Origin: Afifella sp. IM 167
GTDB lineage: Bacteria; Pseudomonadota; Alphaproteobacteria; Rhizobiales; Afifellaceae
NCBI RefSeq assembly: GCF_020144925.1
Contig: NZ_NSLC01000009.1
Location: 147,578 to 211,577, forward strand
DNA length: 64,000 nt
Reading direction: 5' to 3'
This document shows, in pieces, positions 18,728 to 28,017 of the stretch (positions within the stretch are counted from its first letter, which is position 1; each line of letters opens with the position of its first letter). The notes under the pieces are model-generated. The model made no database searches. It was given only the letters and a program-made list of their open reading frames with translations, and was not told the origin of the DNA. The position numbers were made by a program, and so were the translations under genes.

Positions 18728-19411
18728 TTACGAGCCGCGGCCGAAGAGGCGCTTGAGCCCGTCGGCGAGCGCGCCGGGATGGCGGCCCTCCGGGCCCGTC
18801 CCGGAGGAGGGCGGGCGTTTCGGAGGGGGAGGCGGCTCCTCCTGGGATGCGGTCGCCAGATGCACGCGGTTCATGAAGTTCGCCTCGTCGCCGGCCGCCA
18901 GCAGGGCGACATTGTCGGCGACCGCGTCGAGCAGAGGCTCGCGCCAGGAGCGTTCCTCCTGCGAGAAATCGTGCAGCACCCAGCCGTTGACGAGCTCCTT
19001 GGAGCCCGGATGGCCGATGCCGAGGCGCATGCGCCGGTAGTTCTTGCCGATATGCTGGTCGAGCGAGCGCAGCCCGTTATGGCCGCCATGCCCGCCGCCC
19101 TTCTTCAGCCTGACCTTGCCGGGGGCAAGGTCGAGGTCGTCGTGGATGACGAGGATGTCCTCGGGCGTCAGCTTGTAGAAGCGCATCGCCTCGCCGACGG
19201 ACTGGCCGGAATGGTTCATGAAGGTCGCCGGCTTGAGGACGGCGGCCTTCTCCCCTTCGAGCTGGCCTTCCGCGAGCTCGCCCTGGAAGCGGGCCCGCCA
19301 GTTGGAGAAGCGGTGACGGCGGTGGATCTGATCCACCGCCATGAAGCCGATATTGTGCCGGTGATTGGCGTAGCGGCGGCCGGGATTTCCGAGACCGACG
19401 ATGAGGAGCAT
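18728..19411 (-). CDS. pth: peptidyl-tRNA hydrolase
   Basis: 227 residues from MLLIVGLGNPGRRYANHRHN, with AAGGGAGA upstream. Key features are the catalytic His in NHRHNIGFMAVD (about 15-26), the FMNHSGQSV loop, and KKGGGHGGHNGLRSL. It releases peptides from stalled peptidyl-tRNA. The C-terminal tail of about 40 residues is rich in Pro and basic residues (EEPPPPPKRPPSSGTG), as in other rhizobial Pth proteins. It lies between rplY and ychF. Confidence 0.96.
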   Translation of the reverse strand: MLLIVGLGNPGRRYANHRHNIGFMAVDQIHRRHRFSNWRARFQGELAEGQLEGEKAAVLKPATFMNHSGQSVGEAMRFYKLTPEDILVIHDDLDLAPGKVRLKKGGGHGGHNGLRSLDQHIGKNYRRMRLGIGHPGSKELVNGWVLHDFSQEERSWREPLLDAVADNVALLAAGDEANFMNRVHLATASQEEPPPPPKRPPSSGTGPEGRHPGALADGLKRLFGRGS

Positions 19412-19455
19412 ACGAAGTCTCCCTTTCTGGCCAGGCACCCGCAGGGGCGGGGAGA

Positions 19456-20127
19456 CTACTCCTCGCCTTTTTCGCCTTCGCTCTCGTCGCCTTCGCTCTC
19501 CTCGCCCTCGGCCTCTTCGGCCTCGCTCTCCTCGTCTTCCTCCGCTTCCTCGCTGACGAGGGCGGCCGGGGCGGCGATGGTGGCGATGGTGAAGTCGCGA
19601 TCGCTGATCGTCGGCGTCACGCCTTCCGGCAGGGCGATGTTGGAGATGTGGATGCTGTCTCCGATGTCGAGGCCGGCAAGGTCGGCGACGAGCTGATCGG
19701 GAATGGCATCGGCCGGAACGTGGACCTCGACCGTGTGGCGAACGACGTTGAGGACGCCGCCGCGCTCCAGGCCGGTCGATTCCTCTTCGTTGATGAAGTG
19801 CACCGGCAGCTCCAGCGTCAGCTGGGTGTTCTTCGACACGCGCAGGAAATCGACATGCATCAGGAAGTCGCGCACCGGGTCGAGCTGGAAGTCCTTCGGG
19901 ATGACCCGGATCTTCTGCCCGTCGACGTTGATGGTCGCCACGGTGGTCAAGAAGCCGCCTGCGTGCAGCTTCAGGTTCACTTCCTTGTAATTCAGCGCGA
20001 TCGGCATGGCGGACTTCTTGTCGCCATAGATAACGGCAGGGACCTTGCCCTCACGGCGCACGCTGCGTGCGGCCCCCTTGCCGCTCCGCTCGCGCACCTC
20101 TGCCTTGAGCTCGTATGACTGGCTCAT
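19456..20127 (-). CDS. rplY: 50S ribosomal protein L25/general stress protein Ctc
   Basis: 223 residues from [20 protein letters not shown]. Residues 1-90 form the 5S-rRNA-binding L25 domain, about 95-185 the TL5 C-terminal domain ([25 protein letters not shown]), and the last 30 residues are a very acidic tail of Glu and Asp with Ser and Gly. It binds 5S rRNA in the large subunit. It is first in the rplY-pth-ychF cluster. An in-frame ATG 13 codons upstream is less likely. Confidence 0.95.
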   Translation of the reverse strand: MSQSYELKAEVRERSGKGAARSVRREGKVPAVIYGDKKSAMPIALNYKEVNLKLHAGGFLTTVATINVDGQKIRVIPKDFQLDPVRDFLMHVDFLRVSKNTQLTLELPVHFINEEESTGLERGGVLNVVRHTVEVHVPADAIPDQLVADLAGLDIGDSIHISNIALPEGVTPTISDRDFTIATIAAPAALVSEEAEEDEESEAEEAEGEESEGDESEGEKGEE

Positions 20128-20259
20128 TGGTGCACTCCTGTTTGTCGTAAAGAGAAAGAGCCGCATCTGCGGCCCCTCTTGCGCGCGGCCTCCAAGGGTG
20201 CCGTCGCGCGTGGCGCCTTATAGGGCAGGAGCCGGCGCAACGCAATTGGCGCGCTCGGC

Positions 20260-21462
20260 TCACAAAAGGACGTAGCCGAGCGCGGCCGCGCAGGCCACCA
20301 CGGCCCAGGCCGGCAGGCGTGCGAACCGCAGCGCCGCGAAGGCGGCGAGCGCGATCACGGCGGCGCCGGCGGAGGTGATGCCGGAGGTGATGACGGGGTC
20401 CCAGAGCGCCGCCGCGAGGATGCCGACCACCGCCGCGTTGACGCCGGCAAGCGCCTTGCGGGCCCGCGGCGCATGCTGCAGCTCGCGCCAGAAGGGAAGG
20501 GCGGCGAGGAGGAGGAGGGCGCCCGGCAGGAAGATCGCAGCGAGCGCGACGAAGGCCCCGCCGAGACTGCCGAGCGAAGTTGGCGCCAGGGCGCCGAGAT
20601 AGGCCGAGAAGGCAAAGAGCGGGCCGGGCAGCGCCTGCGCCGCCCCGTAGCCGGCGAGGAAGGCGTCGCGGCCGACGAGCCCCGGATCGACGATCTCCGT
20701 CTCCAAGAGCGGCAGGACGACATGGCCCCCGCCGAAGACGAGTGAGCCGGCATGGTAGAAATGCGCCGCAAGCCCGAGCCCGCCGCCATCGCCCCGCAAG
20801 GCAAAAGCGGCGAAAAGCAGCGCGAGGAAGAGGGCGAAGGCGGCCACCCCGAGCCGCCTTGTGACCGGGGTGTCGATGGCCGCTTCCGCCCCGCGCCCCT
20901 CGACCGCCGCGTGCTGCACCAGGAACGGGCCGGCGATGGCGCCAAGCGCGATGACGCCGAGCTGCGTCCAGGGCGTCGGGAAGGCGAGCACCAGCGCGGC
21001 CCCGACGACGGCGATGGCGATGCGGGGAAGGTCGGGCGTCAGGCTTTTCGCCATGCCGATGAGGGCGAGCGCCACGACCGCGACGGCGGCCGCCTTGAGG
21101 CCGGAGATCCAGCCGGAGCCGAGAACGGGCGAGAGATAGCCGTAGGCCTCGGCGAAGCCATACATCAGCACCGCTGAGGGTAGCGTGAAGCCGATGAAGG
21201 CGGCGAGCATGCCGGCGTAGCCGGCGCGCATCAGGCCGATCGCCATCCCCACCTGGCTGGAGGCCGGGCCCGGCAGGAACTGGCAGAGCGCGATGAGGTC
21301 GGCATAGGCCGCGTCGCTCAGCCATTTGCGGCTGTCGACGAAGGCCTCGCGATAATAGCCGAGATGGGCGACGGGGCCCCCGAAGGAGGTGAGGCCCCTG
21401 ATCAGGAAGACGAAGAACACCTCGAGGGGGTTACCGTCTCTCGCCGCCGCTTCGTCCCGCAT
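20260..21462 (-). CDS. chrA: chromate transporter, two-domain ChrA
   Basis: 400 residues from MRDEAAARDGNPLEVF with GAGGCGGAG upstream. Two homologous membrane halves are visible: the first has IRGLTSFGGPVAHLGYYREAF and QFLPGPASSQ, the second has LVFGGGHVVLPLLE and QALPGPLFAFSAYLG. These are the duplicated CHR domains of long ChrA proteins, proton-motive-force-driven chromate efflux pumps. It is divergent from the cupredoxin gene 212 bp away. No regulator is seen beside it. Confidence 0.92.
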   Translation of the reverse strand: MRDEAAARDGNPLEVFFVFLIRGLTSFGGPVAHLGYYREAFVDSRKWLSDAAYADLIALCQFLPGPASSQVGMAIGLMRAGYAGMLAAFIGFTLPSAVLMYGFAEAYGYLSPVLGSGWISGLKAAAVAVVALALIGMAKSLTPDLPRIAIAVVGAALVLAFPTPWTQLGVIALGAIAGPFLVQHAAVEGRGAEAAIDTPVTRRLGVAAFALFLALLFAAFALRGDGGGLGLAAHFYHAGSLVFGGGHVVLPLLETEIVDPGLVGRDAFLAGYGAAQALPGPLFAFSAYLGALAPTSLGSLGGAFVALAAIFLPGALLLLAALPFWRELQHAPRARKALAGVNAAVVGILAAALWDPVITSGITSAGAAVIALAAFAALRFARLPAWAVVACAAALGYVLL

Positions 21463-21674
21463 CCGCTCCGCCTCGTCACCCTTTCTCTCGGTATCCCATC
21501 TGCATGACGGGAGCTTCAAGGCGGGCGCGGTTTTGGGCGGCGGCCGGAACGCGCTTGACATTCCAGCTACTGGAAGGACGACACGGGCGAAGGCGCGCAA
21601 TCCAGCCGCCACCGAATGTCGCCGCCGGGAAGCTCTCGCAAGGGGCGGGCCCTGCCGGCGCGAAGGAGAAGCCG

Positions 21675-22244
21675 ATGAGCAGGTTCGCGGTTCTCGCGCT
21701 CGCCGTTGGAGGGCTGTCTTTTGCCTCTCTTGCCGCCGCAGACGGAATGCACGGTCAGGGCCAGATGATGCACGACGAGGGTGCAATGATGCACGACCAG
21801 AGCGGGATGCACGACGAAAGCGGGATGCACGCCGCCGAATCCGGCCACGGTCATGAGGCGGAGACGCCGTATGGCGTGCCGGGCACCGTCGGTGCCAAGG
21901 GCCGACGCATCGAGATCGTGCTCTCCGAAAACGATCAGGGCATGTTCTACGCACCGGACCATGTCGAGGTGGCGCGGGGGAGTGAGGTCCGCTTCGATCT
22001 CCGCAACGAGGGCGTCCTGGAGCATGAATTCGTCATCGGCACGGCCGAAACGAACCGGCATCACGCACAGGAGATGGAAGCCGATCCCGACATGACGCAC
22101 GCAGATCCGAACGCCGCCAGGCTCCAGCCGGGCGGGACGAAGACGCTCGCCTGGCGCTTCACCGAGCCGGGAACCTTCGAATATGCCTGCCTCATCCCCG
22201 GCCATCGCGAGGCCGGGATGCTCGGACGTATCGTGGTGAAGTGA
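21675..22244 (+). CDS. cupredoxin with Met/His-rich N-terminus
   Basis: 189 residues. A signal peptide ends near residue 22. Residues 25-60 contain repeated Met-His motifs (MHGQGQMMHDEGAMMH, then three further MH or GHGH units), likely a Cu(I)/Cu(II)-binding tail. The plastocyanin-like domain has type-1 copper ligands H117 (LEHEFVIG), C172, H177 and M182 (CLIPGHREAGM). AAGGAGAA lies upstream of the ATG. It probably binds or buffers periplasmic copper. Divergent from chrA. Confidence 0.87.
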   Translation: MSRFAVLALAVGGLSFASLAAADGMHGQGQMMHDEGAMMHDQSGMHDESGMHAAESGHGHEAETPYGVPGTVGAKGRRIEIVLSENDQGMFYAPDHVEVARGSEVRFDLRNEGVLEHEFVIGTAETNRHHAQEMEADPDMTHADPNAARLQPGGTKTLAWRFTEPGTFEYACLIPGHREAGMLGRIVVK

Positions 22245-22274
22245 GGGGGACGGTCCGACCGAAGACGGCGGGGC

Positions 22275-23207
22275 TCAGTCGAACAGGCTGGAGACGGACT
22301 TTTCCAGTGCCGTGCGGTTGATCGCCTCGCCAAGAAGGGCGGCGATGGAGACGACGCGGATATTGTGGGCGCCGGTGACGGCGCTGGTCGGCTCGATGGA
22401 ATCGGTGATCACCAGTTCCTTCATCTGCGAGGCGGTGATGCGCGCCACCGCGCCGCCGGAAAGCACGCCGTGGGTGATGTAGGCCGTCACCGAGGTGGCG
22501 CCCTTGGCGAGCAGCGCATCGGCGGCGTTGCACAGCGTGCCGCCGGAATCGACGATGTCGTCGACGAGGATGCAGTCGCGGCCCTTCACGTCGCCGATGA
22601 TGTTCATGACTTCCGATTCGCCCGGCCGCTCGCGGCGCTTGTCGACGATGGCGAGCGGCGCGTCGATGCGCTTGGCGATGGCCCTTGCGCGCACCACGCC
22701 GCCCACATCGGGCGATACGACCATGACGTTGTCGAGCTCGTAATGCTCCTTGACGTCGCGCGTGAAGACCGGCGCGGAATAGAGGTTGTCCGTCGGGATG
22801 TCGAAGAAGCCCTGGATCTGCCCGGCATGCAGGTCGAGCGTCAGCACGCGGTCGGCGCCGGCATGGGCGATCAGGTTGGCGACGAGCTTGGCCGAGATCG
22901 GCGTGCGCGCCGCCGGTTTGCGGTCCTGGCGGGCATAGCCGTAATAGGGGATCACCGCGGTAATGCGGCGCGCCGAGGCGCGGCGCAGCGCGTCGATGAT
23001 GATGAGGAGTTCCATCAGGTTGTCGTTCGCCGGGAAACTGGTCGACTGGACCGCGAAGACATCCTCGCCGCGCACATTCTCCTGGATCTCGACGAAAATT
23101 TCCTGGTCGGCAAAACGCCTTACGGCGCATTTGGCGAGTTCGATGTCGAGATAGGAGGCGATCTGCTGGGCGAGGCTTCGGTTGGAATTGCCGGCGACGA
23201 TCTTCAT
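22275..23207 (-). CDS. prs: ribose-phosphate pyrophosphokinase
   Basis: 310 residues beginning [20 protein letters not shown]. Class I PRPP synthetase motifs include the ATP-binding [11 protein letters not shown], the [14 protein letters not shown] signature (about 128-141) and the PRPP loop [14 protein letters not shown] (about 217-230). It makes PRPP from ribose-5-phosphate and ATP for nucleotide, His and Trp synthesis, and supplies the substrate used by Apt elsewhere in this window. Last gene of the lgt-midA-pgeF-lipoprotein-prs series. Confidence 0.97.
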   Translation of the reverse strand: MKIVAGNSNRSLAQQIASYLDIELAKCAVRRFADQEIFVEIQENVRGEDVFAVQSTSFPANDNLMELLIIIDALRRASARRITAVIPYYGYARQDRKPAARTPISAKLVANLIAHAGADRVLTLDLHAGQIQGFFDIPTDNLYSAPVFTRDVKEHYELDNVMVVSPDVGGVVRARAIAKRIDAPLAIVDKRRERPGESEVMNIIGDVKGRDCILVDDIVDSGGTLCNAADALLAKGATSVTAYITHGVLSGGAVARITASQMKELVITDSIEPTSAVTGAHNIRVVSIAALLGEAINRTALEKSVSSLFD

Positions 23208-23320
23208 CGGCTGGAAGCCCCTTCAGACAACTTGGCGACCCTTTTGGCTGGGCCGTACAACGCCGCGGCGGACGAATGCCGCAGCGACAGGCTTGGCGTA
23301 TAGCGAACTCTGTGCGCCGA

Positions 23321-23797
23321 TCAACCGGAAGAAAGCCATGCGGCAAGCTTGTCGAGCGTTTCGGAGGAAAGGCTCGCAAGCGCAGCGTCGTCGACCACGC
23401 TCCAGGCGTCGGACGCGCTCGCCCCAACCTTGATCTTTCCGCTGATGCGGTTGAGGCGCTTCAGGTCCGGCGAAAGGACGTCCCAGACATAGACGAGAAG
23501 CGTGCCCCCGTCGTCGTCGACGGCCGAGAGGTAGCCCTTGAGCGTATAGCTCGAGCCGCGCTCGCGGAAATCGGCGAGGTTCATGCCGCGCGCGGCCGCG
23601 TCGCGCGCCACGATGACGGCGAGCCGGTCGGCGACCTGCTGCGGCGGGCCGGTGAGAGGCGCGAAGGCGATTTTGGTCTCGCCCGCCACCATCCGTGTCG
23701 CGCCCGTCCCCGATCCGGCGGGCTTGAGCCCCGGCGTGCAGGCGGCGAGCGTGAGCGCGAGGAAAGCGGCGAGGATGGCGGGAAGGAGGGAACGCAT
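23321..23797 (-). CDS. small lipoprotein
   Basis: 158 residues with an N-terminal lipoprotein signal: MRSLLPAILAAFLALTLAAC, lipobox LAAC with Cys20. The mature part has GETKIAFAPLTGPPQQVADRLAVIVARDAA, a GYLSAVDDDGGTLLVYVWDVL core and a helical end. It sits between pgeF and prs, a placement kept in rhizobia. No function is known. It is probably anchored in the membrane facing the periplasm. Confidence 0.8.
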   Translation of the reverse strand: MRSLLPAILAAFLALTLAACTPGLKPAGSGTGATRMVAGETKIAFAPLTGPPQQVADRLAVIVARDAAARGMNLADFRERGSSYTLKGYLSAVDDDGGTLLVYVWDVLSPDLKRLNRISGKIKVGASASDAWSVVDDAALASLSSETLDKLAAWLSSG

Positions 23798-23891
23798 GAT
23801 GTCAGCTCGTTGGAGAGGGGCGTCTTAGCGGCAGGCCGGCGCAAAATCCACCACGGCCGGCCCGGTTCCTGTCACTCGTCTGGCGCATGGC

Positions 23892-24719
23892 TCAGGCGAG
23901 CGAGATCGCCGACAGGAGCCGGCCGTAATCCGGCTCGCCGCGATGCGTCGCCCGGCGATAGGAGAAGAAGAGCTCTTCCTCGGCATAGGTGCAAAGGTCG
24001 AGATTGACGGCCAGCCCGACCCCCGCCGCCTGAAGCCGCGCCACGATGAAAGCCGGCAGATCGAACATGGAATGCCCCTCGCGCTTCGATGGCGCGAAGA
24101 AGCGGGCGCTGCCTGGCGCCTCCTTGTCGAAGCGTTCGACGAATTCGGCCCCGACCTCGTAGTTCTTTGCCGAGATCGTCGGGCCGAGGACGGCGGTGAT
24201 CGCCTCCCGCCTGGCGCCGAGCGCCTCCATGGCGGCGAGCGTCGATTCCAGAACGCCCGTCAGCGCGCCCTTCCAGCCGGCATGGGCGGCGCCGACGACC
24301 CGCGCCTGCGGATCGGCGAAGAGGATTGGCCCGCAATCGGCGGTGCCGATCCCGATGACGATGCCGGGCCGGTCGGTCGCCAGCGCGTCGCCGCGCGGTC
24401 CCTTGCCGGGCGCCCAGGCCTCGGTCACGGCGAAGCAGTCGGCGCTGTGCACCTGGTGGGGCGTGGCGAGCGCCTCGTCCGGCGCTCCGAGATGCCGGCA
24501 GGCGCGGGCGCGGTTCTCCAGCACGGCCTCGCGCCGATCCTCCGAGCCGAGGCCTGTATTGAGGCTGGCGTAGATGCCGTCCGAAACGCCGCCTTCGCGG
24601 GTGAAGAAGGCGTGGCGGATGCCGGAGAGCGCCAGCGCCTCGGCCGTGATGGGAACGGGTGCCATGGCGCTGGTAGAGGCCGCGGGCGGCCGCCCGTCAA
24701 GGGACGTGTCCCGGCTCAT
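23892..24719 (-). CDS. pgeF: peptidoglycan editing factor PgeF (YfiH)
   Basis: 275 residues from MSRDTSLDGRPPAAS; an ATG six codons upstream, inside the preceding gene, is also possible. Multicopper-polyphenol-oxidase-like motifs are present: FFTREGGVSDGIYASLN, PHQVHSADC, GTADCGP and AAHAGWKG, which carry the His/Cys zinc-site ligands. PgeF proteins are now linked to removal of wrongly incorporated Ser from peptidoglycan precursors and to purine nucleoside cleavage. It follows midA closely. Confidence 0.92.
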   Translation of the reverse strand: MSRDTSLDGRPPAASTSAMAPVPITAEALALSGIRHAFFTREGGVSDGIYASLNTGLGSEDRREAVLENRARACRHLGAPDEALATPHQVHSADCFAVTEAWAPGKGPRGDALATDRPGIVIGIGTADCGPILFADPQARVVGAAHAGWKGALTGVLESTLAAMEALGARREAITAVLGPTISAKNYEVGAEFVERFDKEAPGSARFFAPSKREGHSMFDLPAFIVARLQAAGVGLAVNLDLCTYAEEELFFSYRRATHRGEPDYGRLLSAISLA

Positions 24720-24723
24720 GCGC

Positions 24724-25824
24724 TCACGATCCTTCATGAAAGGGCGGCGGCTGGAGGCCGGGCGGCGTCACGGCCAGCACCTTGAAGAGCGTGCCCATCT
24801 CGTCGGGAGAGGCGAGGCGGATGACGTCGCTGCGCAGCGCCGCCTGCTCCGCCTCGCTGCGGCCGAAGCCGAGCCGTTCGGCGCGTTCGCCAAGGCCGAG
24901 GCGCAGAAGAAACTCGCCCTGGCACATCGGCCCGTGCACGGCAGCCCCGCCCGCTTCGGCTGCGTCCGCGAGCGCGGCGAAATCCACATGGGCGGTAAGG
25001 TCGACCTCGCCCGGATCCTTGAGGGGGTCGGCGTAACGGTGGTGCGAGACCGCCTGCAGCGTGTCGCCGAAGCCGGTTTCGGCATGGCCGTAATCGACGA
25101 TGAGCGCCGCCCCGCCATTCCGGGCAATGCGGCTCGAAAGCGCGTCCATCACGGGCAGGGCGGCCGGACGCTCTTCGAAGACGTCGCCATGGGCGGCGCC
25201 CTCCGGGGCCCTTTCCGGCCGGCCGGGGCCGAAGCCGAAGGTGAAGTCGCCCGCAGCGTCGAGGCCGATCATCCGCTCCGCCCAGCTGCCGTCCTGGCGG
25301 ACGAACTGGCGCACGGGCAGGGCGTCGAAGAATTCGTTGGCTATGAGATAGAAAGGTCCGTCCGGCACGCTCGCAAGGCTCTCGTGCCAGTCCTTGGGGC
25401 AGGAAAAGGGCGCGAGCGCCGCCTCCTGCGCCTTCCGGAGCGCCGTGCCGGTCTCGACCATGTGGACGCTGACGGCGGCGCTGAAATCCGCATCGAGCTT
25501 GGCGACGCGCAAGATGTCGGCCATCAGCGTGCCGCGGCCAGGTCCGAGCTCGACGAGGTTGAGGCGCTTGGGCGAGCCCTGCTGCTGCCAAAGGTCGATC
25601 AGCCATGCGCCGACGATCTCGCCGAACATCTGGCTGACCTCGGGCGCGGTGATGAAATCGCCCGCCGCGCCGATCGGCTCGCCGCTGCGATAATAGCCGC
25701 GCTCGGGATCGGCGAGGCAATGCGCCATCCAGGCGGCGATGTTCATCGGCCCATTGGTGCGGATGATTGTCTTCAGCGTTCCGGCGAGCCCGCTCTGTGT
25801 CTCGTTGACCGCGTCCATCGTCAC
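24724..25824 (-). CDS. MidA/NDUFAF7-family SAM methyltransferase
   Basis: 366 residues. The family signature GDFITAPEVSQMFGEIVGAW (about 55-74) precedes the SAM-binding motif ELGPGRGTLMADIL (about 92-105), followed by YLIANEFFDALPVRQF. The mitochondrial homologue NDUFAF7 methylates an arginine of complex I subunit NDUFS2; the bacterial protein is presumed to act alike, which is inference. Its start overlaps the lgt stop (ATGA at 25821-25824). Confidence 0.9.
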   Translation of the reverse strand: MTMDAVNETQSGLAGTLKTIIRTNGPMNIAAWMAHCLADPERGYYRSGEPIGAAGDFITAPEVSQMFGEIVGAWLIDLWQQQGSPKRLNLVELGPGRGTLMADILRVAKLDADFSAAVSVHMVETGTALRKAQEAALAPFSCPKDWHESLASVPDGPFYLIANEFFDALPVRQFVRQDGSWAERMIGLDAAGDFTFGFGPGRPERAPEGAAHGDVFEERPAALPVMDALSSRIARNGGAALIVDYGHAETGFGDTLQAVSHHRYADPLKDPGEVDLTAHVDFAALADAAEAGGAAVHGPMCQGEFLLRLGLGERAERLGFGRSEAEQAALRSDVIRLASPDEMGTLFKVLAVTPPGLQPPPFHEGS

Positions 25825-26672
25825 GCTCCCTGTCCTTCATCCTGTCCTTCATCGCGCCTGCGGTGCGCCAGCGCCCAGAAGACGCCGCCGAGGCCGATCA
25901 GAATCATCGGGACGGAAAGAATCATGCCCATGGTCAGGAAGGAAGCGATGAAGCCCAGCTGCGGGTCCGGCTGGCGGAAGAATTCGGCGAAGATGCGGAA
26001 GCAGCCGTAAAGGGCGAGGAACGTGCCGCCGGTGAGGCCGGGCATGCGCAGGCTCCGGAAGTGGTGGGTGAGGAGGCGCAGGATGAGGAACATGAGCAGC
26101 CCCTCCAGCGCGGCTTCATAGAGCTGGCTCGGATGGCGCGGCAGCGGCCCGCCATTGGGAAAGACCATCGCCCAGGGAACATAGGCGATGCGCCCGTAGA
26201 GTTCGCCGTTGATGAAGTTGGCAAGACGCCCGAAGAAAAGGCCGAACGGCACGGCGGCGGCGATGACGTCGAAGAGCGACAAGGCGTTGAAGCCGCGCTT
26301 CAGCGAAAAGGCGATCATCGCGACGACGATGCCGGTAAGCCCGCCATGGAACGACATGCCGCCTTCCCACAGGCGCAGGAAAGCCATCGGATCGTCGATA
26401 TAGTGGCCCGGCTCGTAGAACATCGCATAGCCGAGCCGCCCGCCGAGAATGATGCCGAGCGTGCCCCAAAGGACGAAATCGTCGAGGTCGACGATGCTGA
26501 TCGGCGCGCTGCCGCCCTGCCAAAGCCGGCCGTTGCGCACCAGCCGGCGCGCATACCACCAGCCGATCAGGATGCCGACGAAATACGCGAGCCCGTACCA
26601 GCGGACCTCCACGGGACCGACCGACAGGGCGACCGGGTCGATCTGCGGGAAGGGCAGGACTAGAAGGTTCAT
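25821..26672 (-). CDS. lgt: phosphatidylglycerol--prolipoprotein diacylglyceryl transferase
   Basis: 283 residues with seven membrane helices. Lgt motifs are VRWYGLAYFVGILIGWW near the N-terminus, GGMSFHGGLTG (essential His) and the signature GRLANFINGELYGR at about 157-170. It attaches diacylglycerol to the lipobox Cys of prolipoproteins, such as the lipoprotein encoded 2 kb downstream. First gene of the leftward cluster, divergent from ubiK across 250 bp. Confidence 0.97.
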   Translation of the reverse strand: MNLLVLPFPQIDPVALSVGPVEVRWYGLAYFVGILIGWWYARRLVRNGRLWQGGSAPISIVDLDDFVLWGTLGIILGGRLGYAMFYEPGHYIDDPMAFLRLWEGGMSFHGGLTGIVVAMIAFSLKRGFNALSLFDVIAAAVPFGLFFGRLANFINGELYGRIAYVPWAMVFPNGGPLPRHPSQLYEAALEGLLMFLILRLLTHHFRSLRMPGLTGGTFLALYGCFRIFAEFFRQPDPQLGFIASFLTMGMILSVPMILIGLGGVFWALAHRRRDEGQDEGQGA

Positions 26673-26922
26673 GGAGCCTTGGCCGGTGGTTGGAGGAGCT
26701 CTTGGCGGGCGGCGGACCCTTGCTCCGGATCGAAGGCAGGGTCAACCGCAGCTTGGTGGCGACTTTGTGGGCGCCGCCCTCCGGCCGCCCGAAGAGGCCT
26801 TTGCCGTCCCCGCGACCGAAGCTGCGCTTGCGGGTGCATGGCGCTTGCTTATATCAGGAATCGGAAAAGGGCCGCCGCGCGTCGCCCAGATGACAATCCG
26901 CCGGCCACCGGAAGGGACCCCC

Positions 26923-27201
26923 ATGACGCAGACCAACAACCGCCTGATGGACGAATTCGCCAAGCTGATGACGGACGCGGCGGGTGTCGCGCAGGGTGTG
27001 CGCCGCGAGGCGGAGACGGCGGTGCGCTCGCAGCTGGAGCGTTTCATGTCGGAGCTCGACATGGTGCAGCGCGAGGAATTCGACATCGTCCGCGACATGG
27101 CGCTGAAGGCGCGCGCCGAGAACGAGGCGCTCGAGCAGCGAATCGCGGCGCTCGAGGCGCGCCTTGCCGCCGACGAGGATCGCCCCGTATCGGGCGACTG
27201 A
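26923..27201 (+). CDS. ubiK: ubiquinone biosynthesis accessory factor UbiK (DUF526/BMFP)
   Basis: 92 residues from MTQTNNRLMDEFAKLMTDAA, with GGAAGGGA upstream. It is almost wholly helical: an amphipathic N-terminal helix, the EFDIVRDMALKARAENEALEQRI core and a trimeric coiled-coil end (IAALEARLAADE). UbiK assists aerobic ubiquinone synthesis with UbiJ in gammaproteobacteria; the alphaproteobacterial role is inferred. An ATG at 26890 would add 11 residues. Confidence 0.88.
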   Translation: MTQTNNRLMDEFAKLMTDAAGVAQGVRREAETAVRSQLERFMSELDMVQREEFDIVRDMALKARAENEALEQRIAALEARLAADEDRPVSGD

Positions 27202-27515
27202 GCCCCGCCGCACGCACAGTTTCCCCTTACGAGAGCTGCCGGCGCGTCTCTGCGCCGGCCTTCGCGCGCCGGTTACACGACTGGCCCGTCACGGCTTTTT
27301 GGCGCGTTCGGCGAGAGCCGTGGAAAACCGGACACTTGCCTCTCGCCGGCTTTCGCCGCCCCCCTCCTGTTATATATTTGGAATCGAAAGAGATTCGCGG
27401 CGTCATGAAAACGACATCCGCGAACCTAACGCTCAGCTCGTAAGGAGTTGCCGATTCTTAACAGGACCAATTCACCGTCACTGCCTAGCAACCCCGAGAG
27501 ATACGAGGGCTATTC
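27202..27515 (+). other. 314-bp gap upstream of the YbjN gene
   Basis: No normal gene fits here. An 8-bp-stem hairpin (GCCGGCGC / GCGCCGGC, 27238-27259) without a T tract lies just after ubiK. An AT-rich box TTATATATT at about 27370 is the best promoter candidate, followed by GAATC and GATTC (GANTC) sites at 27381-27396, the CcrM methylation target in this group. A 12-codon ORF starts at 27405 (MKTTSANLTLSS, then stop TAA at 27441-27443). Confidence 0.4.
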
Positions 27516-28016
27516 ATGAGCCTGCTCGATTTTCCGACCGCAGCTGCAGAAGGCCTCGTCGATCTGGTGGAACAGATCGCCACGAGCCGCGACTGGACCT
27601 TCGACCGTTCCGGTGAGGACGAGATCACCGTCTCCCTTACCGGCAGTTTTTGCGACTACAACATTTCCATCTCCTGGATGGGGGAGCTGGAAGCGCTTCA
27701 TCTTGCGGCCGCCTTCGACTTCCGCGTCACGGACCGGCGCAAGACCGAGGTCATGCGTCTGCTCGCCCTCATCAATGAGCAGCTCTGGATCGGCCATTTC
27801 GATCTCTGGCAGGCCGAGGGCGTCATCATGTACCGCAGCGCGCTGCTTCTCTCCGACGGTGCGGAAGTGAATTCCGCGCAGCTGGAAGGCATGGTGAGCG
27901 CAGCCGTCGAGGCCTGCGAGCGTTACTATCAGGCGTTCCAGTTCGTCATGTGGGCGGGCAAGTCGCCGGAGGAATCGCTCGCCCAGGTGCTCTTCGAAAC
28001 GCTCGGCGAGGCGTAG
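27516..28016 (+). CDS. YbjN domain-containing protein
   Basis: 166 residues: MSLLDFPTAAAEGLVDLVEQ, then a YbjN/type III secretion chaperone-like fold (WMGELEALHLAAAFDFRVTDRRKTEVMRLLALINEQLWIGHFDLW). YbjN proteins affect stress and motility genes in enterobacteria, but the mechanism is unknown. A GAGGG site precedes the ATG. It ends 1 bp before proC, so the two are co-transcribed. A long leader (314 bp) lies upstream. Confidence 0.88.
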   Translation: MSLLDFPTAAAEGLVDLVEQIATSRDWTFDRSGEDEITVSLTGSFCDYNISISWMGELEALHLAAAFDFRVTDRRKTEVMRLLALINEQLWIGHFDLWQAEGVIMYRSALLLSDGAEVNSAQLEGMVSAAVEACERYYQAFQFVMWAGKSPEESLAQVLFETLGEA

Positions 28017-28017
28017 G

